The notes under the pieces are model-generated. The model made no database searches. It was not told the DNA's origin and saw only the letters and a list, made by a program, of their open reading frames with translations. From an uncultured Chitinophaga sp. (lineage in GTDB: Bacteria > Bacteroidota > Bacteroidia > Chitinophagales > Chitinophagaceae), in contig NZ_CABHOU010000101.1 in assembly GCF_902168175.1 (NCBI RefSeq), forward strand, positions 124,001 to 188,000: a DNA stretch of 64,000 bases, read 5' to 3'. A program made the position numbers and the translations under genes. Positions 46,333 to 53,653 of the stretch are shown piece after piece. How positions within the stretch are numbered: the first letter of the stretch is position 1; each line of letters starts with the position of its first letter.

Positions 46333-46349
46333 ATTGTCAGTTTGACATT
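46333..46349. promoter_or_regulatory. Candidate AraR operator 2, downstream of araB promoter
   Basis: ATTGTC-AGTTT-GACATT has one mismatched base pair between arms. It begins 17 bases before the araB start and lies after the predicted transcription start, a classic repressor block position. Confidence 0.65.
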
Positions 46350-46362
46350 TAATAAAAGTAAA

Positions 46363-46397
46363 CAAAAATAAATTGTCTACACGACAATTATTCCAAA
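46363..46397 (-). promoter_or_regulatory. araB promoter
   Basis: On the minus strand, TTTG (46394-46397) and TATTTTTG (46363-46370) match the Bacteroidota boxes exactly, with a 23-base spacer. The operator at 46372-46388 fills the spacer. Confidence 0.65.
46372..46388. promoter_or_regulatory. Candidate AraR operator 1, inside araB promoter spacer
   Basis: ATTGTC-TACAC-GACAAT is a perfect palindrome of 6-bp arms. It lies between the -33 and -7 boxes, 39 bases centre-to-centre from operator 2. Confidence 0.7.
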
Positions 46398-46416
46398 AAT
46401 AACACTTTTCTCAACT

Positions 46417-46454
46417 TTCCCAACGGTAATTTTACCGTCGGGGCCCGTTGGGAA
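46417..46454 (-). terminator. Hairpin between araR and araB
   Basis: A 10-bp stem TTCCCAACGG/CCGTTGGGAA begins five bases after the araR stop; an alternative inner stem ACGGTAA/TTACCGT competes with it. No immediate U-run follows, so termination is likely but not proven. Confidence 0.5.
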
Positions 46455-46458
46455 GGCA

Positions 46459-47187
46459 TTATTTCAGATTATGCGGTTTTGCGATGAAATTCAGGAAAGA
46501 ATGGAAATTTGCATTGTACCTCCGTTTGTCGAGCTTATAGTAAAAAGCACCTCTCTTCGAACTTTCCTTTTCTTTATCCTTTTGTTTAACCAGCAGTTTG
46601 AGCGACAGTATTTTACGGCTGAAGTTACGTTTGTCGAAATCGGTTTCGTAAACGCCTTCGTACAATAGCTGCAACTGTGGTATGGTAAATTTCTGTGGCA
46701 GCAGTTCGAACAGGATCGGGTGGATGGCTGCTTTGTACCGCAGTTTTTCTTTGGCCATTTCTATCATCTCCGTATGATCGAAGATTAGTTCGGGTACTTG
46801 CGACAAGGAAAACCATTCTGCATGAAACTCGTGCTTAAGTTGCTGGCGATGGTACTGGTTAATATCCAACAGGGCAAAGTAGGCGATGGATGCAGTGCGT
46901 TCAATCGGGTCGCGGTCGGGACGGCTGAAGGCGAACAACTGTTCCAGGTAAATATCCTGCAGACCGGTAAGTTGCGATAGCACACGTGTGGCCGCACCCT
47001 CAAAACTTTCTTCTGGTTGAACAAAGCCTCCCATCACGCTCCACTTCCCTTTCTCTGGTTCAAACCCACGCTTAATGAGCAACACTTTAAGTTCCTGCCC
47101 GTCGAATCCGAAAATGATACAATCCACTGCTACTAACAACCGCTTCTGTTTACCGTAACTGGTCATATTAACGCGAAATTTATGCAA
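46459..47187 (-). CDS. araR: Nudix-related transcriptional regulator, probable AraR
   Basis: This is a 242-residue regulator of the NrtR-like family: an N-terminal Nudix fold (~20-155) plus a C-terminal winged helix (~160-235). In the family, an inactive Nudix fold binds a ligand; in Bacteroidota the AraR members respond to L-arabinose and repress ara genes. The Nudix box is degenerate: GGFVQPEESFEGAATRVLSQL has lost the catalytic REXXEE glutamates (RVLSQL instead), which supports a sensor and not an enzyme. A later start at 47166 (MTSYGKQKRL) is possible. It lies directly upstream of araB on the same strand, and the two palindromes at the araB promoter are its likely operators. No such palindrome was seen before araR itself. 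Confidence 0.85.
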   Translation of the reverse strand: MHKFRVNMTSYGKQKRLLVAVDCIIFGFDGQELKVLLIKRGFEPEKGKWSVMGGFVQPEESFEGAATRVLSQLTGLQDIYLEQLFAFSRPDRDPIERTASIAYFALLDINQYHRQQLKHEFHAEWFSLSQVPELIFDHTEMIEMAKEKLRYKAAIHPILFELLPQKFTIPQLQLLYEGVYETDFDKRNFSRKILSLKLLVKQKDKEKESSKRGAFYYKLDKRRYNANFHSFLNFIAKPHNLK

Positions 47188-47400
47188 TATTTAAACTTAT
47201 GCCTGCGGGCTTTGGCGGCCCTGCTGATATTCCTATCAAAATAAGCTATAAAAAGTCGCTATACCAATTATTTTAGAAGGTTTTTTATGAATGGGCCATA
47301 CTGTGCTGTACTGGTTAAAATACGGCCAGATGTTATCAAGAATAAGTGTTGCAAATAGCTATTCATTCAGCATATTTCAATAAATAAAATTTCAACGGCT

Positions 47401-48975
47401 ATGAACCTCCCGCGCTTTTTACTGCCCGCCGTCCTTTTGTTTACCGGCCTTTCCAGCCTCCAGGCTCAAACTCAGCCCACCGACATCAGGTACAGCATCA
47501 GCATGAACAATCCGGCCAACCACTACATACATGTGGAAATGGAATGTGAAAATATAAGAAACAACGGTTTAAATGTGAAGATGCCTGCCTGGACGCCGGG
47601 CTACTACTGGCTGATCAACTACGCCAAAAACGTAGTTAACTTCCGCGCCAAAACCGCTACAGGAAAGGATTTAAAGTGGAGTAAAACAAATAAGAACACC
47701 TGGTACATTGCTGCTGAGGGAGGCAAAGTAACTGTAAGTTACGACCTCTACGCCTTCAGCCAATCGGTGGCCGACGCCTGGGTAGATACTGGTTTTGCCT
47801 ACCTCCCTCCCGCCGCAGTGTTCATGCATCCCGACGGTGCATTGCAACAGGCATCTACCGTAAAAGTAACACCCTATGCCGGTTGGAAGCAATGTTACAC
47901 CGGCCTAAATCCCTTACCTGGAAAGGATTTTACCTATACAGCCAGCAACTTCGACGAACTTTACGACTGCCCGTTTTTGCTCGGTAACCAGTACAGTACC
48001 GCAAAAACCATTAACAACATTCCCCACCGGCTGGTACTTCAGGACACTGCGGGCATTGATGTGCCGGGCTTTTTCAGTGACCTGGAGAAGATGATTAAAT
48101 CCGCTAATACGCTGATGGGGCATGTTCCTTACAAACATTACACGTTTCTCATCATGGGCGAAGGCCGTGGTGGCCTGGAACACAGGAACTCGACCGCAGT
48201 GTTCTCCGGAGGCCCGTATGGTAAAAAGGATAGCGATTCCTACAAACGCTGGCTCAACTTCCTGGCCCATGAGTACTTTCACCTCTATAACATCAAAGCT
48301 ATCCGCCCGATTGCCCTGGGCCCCTTTGACTATGACAAGGAAAACTACACGAATATGCTCTGGGTATCAGAAGGCTTTACCGTTTATTACGAATACCTGA
48401 TCCTAAACAGGGCTGGGATATTGAACCGCCAGGACGTATATAACATGCTCCGCAGCGATATAGCCGCTTATGAAAACAGTCCGGGACACCTCTTCCAGTC
48501 GGCTACAGCATCGAGCTTCGATACCTGGTTACAGTTTTTTAACCATAATCCGAATACGGCCGTAACCACTATTTCATATTACAATAAAGGCTGTGCATTA
48601 GGCCTGCTGCTGGATTTGAAAATCAGGCATGAAACACGCAATAAAAAATCGCTCGATGATGTGATGCGCCACCTCTACAAAGAGTTTTACCAGGAAAAAC
48701 AGCGAGGTTTTAAGGACGAAGAGTTCAGACAGGTATGTGAAAATATTGCCGGTGTTAAACTGGATGAGATATTTGATGTGTATGCCACTACGACCGCTCC
48801 AATAGATTATCCTAAATACCTTGCGTATGCCGGGCTTGAGATAGACCTTACGCCAGGAAAAGCTTTCCCGGTGGTGTTTGATAAGACTGGTTCACAGAAA
48901 AACCTAGCCATAAAGGATATGGACAAGATGAACGAACTGCAGACGGCTATCAATAAAAGCTGGGTAAAGAACTAA
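47401..48975 (+). CDS. M61 family metallopeptidase (glycyl aminopeptidase type)
   Basis: An exported zinc peptidase of 524 residues with a signal peptide (1-22, ending SLQAQ). An N-terminal beta domain (~25-170) leads to the catalytic domain with zinc motif HEYFH (His290, Glu291, His294) and the third-ligand segment LWVSEGFTVYYEYL. Known M61 enzymes release N-terminal Gly or Ala and usually end with a PDZ domain near 590-610 residues; this protein stops at 524 and its end does not look like a PDZ, so it is a short form. It stands alone, closed by a very strong terminator. Substrate peptides are unknown. Confidence 0.88.
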   Translation: MNLPRFLLPAVLLFTGLSSLQAQTQPTDIRYSISMNNPANHYIHVEMECENIRNNGLNVKMPAWTPGYYWLINYAKNVVNFRAKTATGKDLKWSKTNKNTWYIAAEGGKVTVSYDLYAFSQSVADAWVDTGFAYLPPAAVFMHPDGALQQASTVKVTPYAGWKQCYTGLNPLPGKDFTYTASNFDELYDCPFLLGNQYSTAKTINNIPHRLVLQDTAGIDVPGFFSDLEKMIKSANTLMGHVPYKHYTFLIMGEGRGGLEHRNSTAVFSGGPYGKKDSDSYKRWLNFLAHEYFHLYNIKAIRPIALGPFDYDKENYTNMLWVSEGFTVYYEYLILNRAGILNRQDVYNMLRSDIAAYENSPGHLFQSATASSFDTWLQFFNHNPNTAVTTISYYNKGCALGLLLDLKIRHETRNKKSLDDVMRHLYKEFYQEKQRGFKDEEFRQVCENIAGVKLDEIFDVYATTTAPIDYPKYLAYAGLEIDLTPGKAFPVVFDKTGSQKNLAIKDMDKMNELQTAINKSWVKN

Positions 48976-48993
48976 GAAAAACATCCAAACAGG

Positions 48994-49029
48994 AACGGCC
49001 CGTGCATGGAATATGCACGGGCCGTTTTA
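48994..49029 (+). terminator. Very strong terminator after the M61 peptidase
   Basis: A perfect 14-bp stem (48994-49007 with 49013-49026), 5-base loop, followed by TTAATTT. Confidence 0.85.
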
Positions 49030-49170
49030 ATTTACCCCCCATTTTCCCTTGACTGCTTCTAACGCGTAGTAAACAGTTTTATAAATTCATTAAATAGGCC
49101 ATCCCCAAAAAAGAAAAAGATGCACGAAACCGCGCATCTTCCTTCATTTTATCTAATAGTTAGTCCTATG

Positions 49171-50913
49171 TTATTTAACCTGGTAAAAACGCCAGTTTGT
49201 TTTGAATTCCTTCTTCAACGGCTGACTGGTGAGAATGGCGCGAACCATTTCTACCGGCATTCCGTTTTCCTGCAACACAGCATCGTGGTACTGCTTCATC
49301 GTCATTTTAGCAGGTACCAATTCACGCTGCAACGCATAAAACTGTAACCCACCGATCATGTAAGCAATCTGATACAGCGGGCTGTAACCGCCTACGAAAG
49401 AGCGACGAACTTCTCCTTCCGCATTGGCCCTTTCATGTCCCACCCTGTCTACAAGGAAGTCGATACACTGCTGCGGCGTCCATTTATTAGTGTGGTAGTT
49501 GAGCGAGAAGATAATTCGCGCACAACGGTGCATACGCCAGAACAGCATACCAATGCGATCTTCAGGCGATTGCGGGAACTTCATATCCCACAACAGCATT
49601 TCCCAGTACAAAGCCCAACCTTCGATCCAGAAAGGAGTTTGGAAATTACGGTAGGTTTTGTAGCGCGACTCCATGTACCCCTGTAAATGGTGACCGGCAA
49701 TCAGTTCATGATGTACCGTGCTGCGCGAGAAATGCGGGTTATTACCGCGCATGCTCATCAACTTATCCGCCTCTGACATATCGTTGGTAGGGTAAGAGAT
49801 ACTAAGGGTTTCGCCGCCAGTGAAAAATGGATTTACCAACTGGCGCTCAGGTGTCATCATAATCATCGACCAGGCTTCTTCTGCCATAGGCGGGATGGTA
49901 ATGAGATCATGTTTCTTCAGAAAATCCACCGACTCATTATAAAGACGCATGATCATTTGCGGCTGTTTGCCAGGTGCCACGTAAGTGTTTTTCACCTTCT
50001 CCATGGCAGCTTTCCAATTATCACCGAAGCCCATTTCGCGGCTGGCCTTCAGCATTTCTGCATCGCAATAGGCGAATTCCTTATTAGCGATCGCTACCAG
50101 CTCTTCAGGTGTATAAGGGATCATTTCAATCTGCAACTGGCGAATGAGTTCCTCATTTCCAATTGGATAACCGATGATACCACTGCCATCGTCTTTGCCG
50201 GAAGGTGCCGCCTTTTCTTTCGTTCTCCAGGCGGCGGAATAAGCATCCAACGCGTCGTTCAACTCCTTTGCCGGACCCGCCATCCACCAGGTGTAGGACG
50301 GATCATAACCTTTGTAGAATTCGTTGATGCTCTGCACCGCCTCCTTCAAACCTCTTACCACACTTCCTCCTCGACGAATTACATAAATATCCATGCCGCC
50401 GGAAGTTTCCAGCGCTTTAATATTTTTATTGATGGTTTGAGCAATGCTGTGCCACGATGCAGCTAACGGCTGGGCCTCCAGCTCTGTACCTCGACGACGC
50501 AGTTTCTCCGTTTCGTAAATCTTATCTGCAAAAGTGAACCAGTCTTTCAATTGGCCCACCTCCTTTTTTTCGATATCCAGCTTACGTAACTGATCCTGTA
50601 ATTGCTGGCGAAACAACAGGTAATCTACCCTTGAACCGACTGGCAATGATTCAAAATCCATTTTTTCTATCTGGTCCAGGTAACCCTGGTACATGATGCG
50701 GAAGCGTTCGCGCCTTTCAGGCGAGTTATCGATGGAATAAAAGCGCATCAGGTTCCCCCTGTCTGCGCTATATTTCACCATAATATTGTTCACTTCACTG
50801 GTTTGCTGATAAAGCGCGGTAACGCCCTTATCCTGTGCGGTCATTTGTCCCGGCATGCTGTGGACGCTCATTATAATCAGAAATAGTTTAAAAAATCTCT
50901 TTTTGCGGTTCAT
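49171..50913 (-). CDS. DUF885 family protein, probable secreted metallopeptidase
   Basis: An exported protein of about 580 residues; start 50913 (MNRKKRFFKL) gives a signal peptide ending MTAQ, while 50925 adds four residues. The DUF885 zinc-type motif is clear near residue 408: VHHELIAGHHLQGYMESRY (H-E-x-x-x-G-H-H). Upstream, SLSYPTNDMSEADKLMSMRG-like and downstream, EGWALYWEMLLWDM with a third potential ligand Glu complete the family pattern. Family members are poorly characterised and considered putative dipeptidyl or carboxypeptidases. An ATTGTC-N5-GACAAT site at 51060-51076, 147 bases upstream of this start, matches the araB operators, so arabinose may control this peptidase. Confidence 0.85.
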   Translation of the reverse strand: MNRKKRFFKLFLIIMSVHSMPGQMTAQDKGVTALYQQTSEVNNIMVKYSADRGNLMRFYSIDNSPERRERFRIMYQGYLDQIEKMDFESLPVGSRVDYLLFRQQLQDQLRKLDIEKKEVGQLKDWFTFADKIYETEKLRRRGTELEAQPLAASWHSIAQTINKNIKALETSGGMDIYVIRRGGSVVRGLKEAVQSINEFYKGYDPSYTWWMAGPAKELNDALDAYSAAWRTKEKAAPSGKDDGSGIIGYPIGNEELIRQLQIEMIPYTPEELVAIANKEFAYCDAEMLKASREMGFGDNWKAAMEKVKNTYVAPGKQPQMIMRLYNESVDFLKKHDLITIPPMAEEAWSMIMMTPERQLVNPFFTGGETLSISYPTNDMSEADKLMSMRGNNPHFSRSTVHHELIAGHHLQGYMESRYKTYRNFQTPFWIEGWALYWEMLLWDMKFPQSPEDRIGMLFWRMHRCARIIFSLNYHTNKWTPQQCIDFLVDRVGHERANAEGEVRRSFVGGYSPLYQIAYMIGGLQFYALQRELVPAKMTMKQYHDAVLQENGMPVEMVRAILTSQPLKKEFKTNWRFYQVK

Positions 50914-51059
50914 ACAGGCAGACATTGTTTTATAAGGTGACGCAGACCCTGGTTGATGTATAAGCAGGCAGGATACTATTATCCCTGAATTGCATTATCG
51001 TGAAAGTACAGCCCAATATGGAATAGCACTTCGCCGATATTAACTCATTGTTACTTATA

Positions 51060-51076
51060 ATTGTCTACCGGACAAT
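51060..51076. promoter_or_regulatory. Candidate AraR site upstream of the DUF885 peptidase
   Basis: ATTGTC-TACCG-GACAAT is a perfect palindrome of 6-bp arms, almost identical in its spacer to araB operator 1 (TACAC). No clear -33/-7 pair was found beside it. Confidence 0.55.
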
Positions 51077-51091
51077 CAAGATGATCATACC

Positions 51092-51121
51092 AAAAAAAAG
51101 AGCGCTTTTTAAAAGCGCTCT
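51092..51121 (-). terminator. Terminator overlapping the end of the D-hydroxyproline dehydrogenase gene
   Basis: A near-perfect palindrome AGAGCGCTTTT... (51099-51121) is followed on the minus strand by a run of seven or more U (51092-51098). It includes the last codons and the stop codon. Confidence 0.85.
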
Positions 51122-52359
51122 ACCTGGAAAGGACGAATGTCCATAGATGTTGGTTTTCCGAGAATAATTTCCTCCACCAGTTTTCCGGTAGCTGCCCCCA
51201 AACTGATACCCAGCATAGAGTGACCGGTGGCAACGGTTAGATTGCTGTACCTGCTGGTTTTACCGATATGCGGTAAGCCATCAGCACTGCAGGGGCGATA
51301 GCCGTACCATACGTCCTTTTCGGCCGGCATTGGAATATTATATTCAGGAAAATATTTTTTAACAGATTCGAGGATGCCCTGTACACGCTTCATTCTTGGC
51401 GGCGCATCCACCCCGGTTATTTCCATAGTGCCCCCAAAGCGGATCTTATTACCATCCATCGGCGAAATAGCTACGCGGGCTTCACTCAGGATAATTGAAT
51501 GATGCAGATTATAAGGCGCATTTTCATAGCTAACCGAATAACCACGGCCGCCGACCATTGGGATCTTAATCGACAGTTGTTTTGCCAGTTCTCCACTCCA
51601 TACGCCCGTAGCCAGCACCACTTCGCTCGCCTGTAGTGTTTCGGTACCAGTTTTCACTCCCGTGATTTTACCACCGCTGGTTTCAAAACCTCTCACCTCA
51701 GTATTGCTCAGGAATTTGGCGCCATTGGCCTTCAGATGTGCCTGCAGGCTGCTCATGAGCTTATTCGGATACAACTGGGAATCGCAGGCGAAGTAAACTG
51801 CGCCAAGAATATCCAGCTTAGCATTGGGTTCCATTTTCTCCACTTCTGCTCTGCTCAGTACCCTGGCGTCGAGCCCCAGTTGGCGGGAAGCGTGGGCCGA
51901 TTCCTCAGCGTGATGCGCGCTGGACTCCTCTTTGAAAAACTCCAACATGCCTTTCGGTTCGTAGGCAAAGTCGAGACCTGGCACCGCCGTCCATTCCTCG
52001 TATAATTTTTTGCTAAGCAGCGCAATATCACGCAGCGGCACGGCAGAGCGTTCAACATGCTCTTTAGTGGCACATTTCATGAACTGTAGTCCCCAGTTAA
52101 TCAGGTTCATATCCAGCCGGGGTTGTACGTAGAACGGGCTTTTAGAGTTAAGCATCCATTTGAAGCCCTGTTTTACGATGCCCGGAGCGGCTAGCGGTAC
52201 GAAATGGCTGGGGCAGATATAACCAGCGTTACCGTACGAGCAGCCATTTAACATATCCGATTTATCAACAACAGTTACGGAATAGCCCGCCTGCTGCAAA
52301 TAATAAGCGCTGCTTAAACCAATAATTCCGCCACCAATAACGATCACCTGATTTCCCAT
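51109..52359 (-). CDS. FAD-dependent D-amino-acid dehydrogenase, probable D-hydroxyproline dehydrogenase
   Basis: A 416-residue DadA-like flavoenzyme with an N-terminal Rossmann motif VIVIGGGIIGLSSAYYLQQAG (GxGxxG) and an acidic Asp at the end of strand 2 (VVDKSD). Later DAO-type segments include GGRGYSVSYENAP and the C-terminal GHSMLGISLGAATGKLVEEI. It follows the hydroxyproline epimerase gene by 48 bases, in the same transcript. With that neighbour the predicted reaction is oxidation of cis-4-hydroxy-D-proline to delta1-pyrroline-4-hydroxy-2-carboxylate. A general D-amino acid dehydrogenase remains possible by sequence alone. Confidence 0.88.
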   Translation of the reverse strand: MGNQVIVIGGGIIGLSSAYYLQQAGYSVTVVDKSDMLNGCSYGNAGYICPSHFVPLAAPGIVKQGFKWMLNSKSPFYVQPRLDMNLINWGLQFMKCATKEHVERSAVPLRDIALLSKKLYEEWTAVPGLDFAYEPKGMLEFFKEESSAHHAEESAHASRQLGLDARVLSRAEVEKMEPNAKLDILGAVYFACDSQLYPNKLMSSLQAHLKANGAKFLSNTEVRGFETSGGKITGVKTGTETLQASEVVLATGVWSGELAKQLSIKIPMVGGRGYSVSYENAPYNLHHSIILSEARVAISPMDGNKIRFGGTMEITGVDAPPRMKRVQGILESVKKYFPEYNIPMPAEKDVWYGYRPCSADGLPHIGKTSRYSNLTVATGHSMLGISLGAATGKLVEEIILGKPTSMDIRPFQVERF

Positions 52360-52407
52360 TGTTGCTGCTAAACTTTTAAATATGCTTGATTGATAAATTT
52401 GATGATG

Positions 52408-53412
52408 TTAAATTACGGTGAATCCGTATGCAAACGGATCATCTTCCGGATCGATGGAAATGGTATTGTAACCATATACGCGCGCCCATCCTTCGATACT
52501 TGGACGGATAGCGGGTTTGCCCCCCACCGTAGTTTCTTCTTCGATGCGGCCGATAAACTTAGAACCGATAATGCTTTCGTGTATGAACTCATCCCCTTTC
52601 TTCAACTTACCTTTCGCGTACCACTGCGCCATACGTGCAGAAGTACCCGTACCACAGGGTGACCGGTCAATTGCCTTATCACCATAAAAAACCGCGTTAC
52701 GGGCAGTAGAAGCAGGATCGATCGTTTTACCCGTCCATAATACGTGAGAGCAGCCGTTGATAGTTGGGTTATCAGGGTGAACGAAAGTATACTTCTCGTT
52801 GATACGTTTCCTCATCTCGCGCGCCCAGGAAACCAGCTGGGAAGATGTGAAGTGCTCGAGACCAGGGAAGTTTTCCTGGAGATCTACGATGGCGTAAAAG
52901 TTACCACCGTACGATACGTCCACCTTCAAAGTACCCAGGTCAGGACATTCTACTTCTATATCTTCGGCAGCCAGGTAGGAGGCTACGTTGGTGAGTTTAA
53001 CACTTTTTACCTTACGGCCTTCCTGCCTGTATTCGATATTTACAAGTCCGGCAGGAGCTTCCATACGGATAACACCCGGTTGTTTAGGGGTGATGAGCCC
53101 TTCTTCTACTGCAATAGTAATGGTACCGATAGTGCCATGACCGCACATAGGCAAACAACCGCTCGTTTCGATAAACAACACAGCTACATCGTTTGCAGGA
53201 TCATGCGGAGCGTACAGAATACTTCCGCTCATCATATCATGACCGCGAGGCTCAAACATCAGACCTTTACGGATCCAGTCGAATTCGCTGAGGAAATGCG
53301 CACGCTTTTCGCTCATATTATCACCCTTTAAAACAGGGCCGCCGCCCGCTACCAGCCTTACGGGATTACCGCAGGTGTGCGCATCGATGCAAAAAAATGT
53401 CTTCTTATTCAC
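52408..53412 (-). CDS. 4-hydroxyproline 2-epimerase (proline racemase family)
   Basis: Converts trans-4-hydroxy-L-proline to cis-4-hydroxy-D-proline. The 334-residue enzyme keeps both catalytic cysteines: Cys90 in LPMCGHGTIG and Cys253 in DRSPCGTGTSA. Two Cys mean a racemase or epimerase; related trans-3-hydroxyproline dehydratases have Thr at the second place. The neighbours (D-amino acid dehydrogenase, DHDPS-like enzyme, semialdehyde dehydrogenase) favour 4-hydroxyproline over proline as substrate. The opening MNKKTFFCIDAHTCGNPVRL is the family N-terminus. A promoter with a 14-bp palindrome in its spacer lies upstream (53475-53498). Confidence 0.92.
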   Translation of the reverse strand: MNKKTFFCIDAHTCGNPVRLVAGGGPVLKGDNMSEKRAHFLSEFDWIRKGLMFEPRGHDMMSGSILYAPHDPANDVAVLFIETSGCLPMCGHGTIGTITIAVEEGLITPKQPGVIRMEAPAGLVNIEYRQEGRKVKSVKLTNVASYLAAEDIEVECPDLGTLKVDVSYGGNFYAIVDLQENFPGLEHFTSSQLVSWAREMRKRINEKYTFVHPDNPTINGCSHVLWTGKTIDPASTARNAVFYGDKAIDRSPCGTGTSARMAQWYAKGKLKKGDEFIHESIIGSKFIGRIEEETTVGGKPAIRPSIEGWARVYGYNTISIDPEDDPFAYGFTVI

Positions 53413-53474
53413 GTTTCAGGTATTGGTCCGTTGTTTCTGTTGCGTATTCCGGCAGGAATTTACCGGGTTCCAGA

Positions 53475-53482
53475 CAAAGATA
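53475..53482 (-). promoter_or_regulatory. -7 box of the hydroxyproline operon
   Basis: CAAAGATA on the plus strand is TATCTTTG on the minus strand, an exact TAnnTTTG. It gives a leader of about 55-60 bases. The -33 region is weak. Confidence 0.6.
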
Positions 53483-53484
53483 TC

Positions 53485-53498
53485 CCTGCTATAGCAGG
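53485..53498. promoter_or_regulatory. Perfect 14-bp palindrome in the hydroxyproline promoter
   Basis: CCTGCTATAGCAGG lies two bases upstream of the -7 box, within the spacer. The position suggests an operator. The AraC-type regulator at 60.97 kb or an unlinked protein could bind it. Confidence 0.55.
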
Positions 53499-53602
53499 AA
53501 ATTCACGCAGGATTTAATCAAATGTTTGCAAAAATTAACATAATTCCGGCAATTTAAAAACAGATGATGTTAACAAAGGGTAGCCCGAACACATTGCGGG
53601 GC

Positions 53603-53631
53603 AAAAAAAACAGGGCGCTAAGGCCCTGTTT
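53603..53631 (-). terminator. Terminator of the APC permease-GH51 unit
   Basis: A 9-bp stem AAACAGGGC/GCCCTGTTT (53608-53631) with a 6-base loop is followed on the minus strand by UUUUU (53603-53607). It separates GH51 from the hydroxyproline promoter. Confidence 0.8.
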
Positions 53632-53653
53632 CTCTTATCGTTTACATTTGGTT

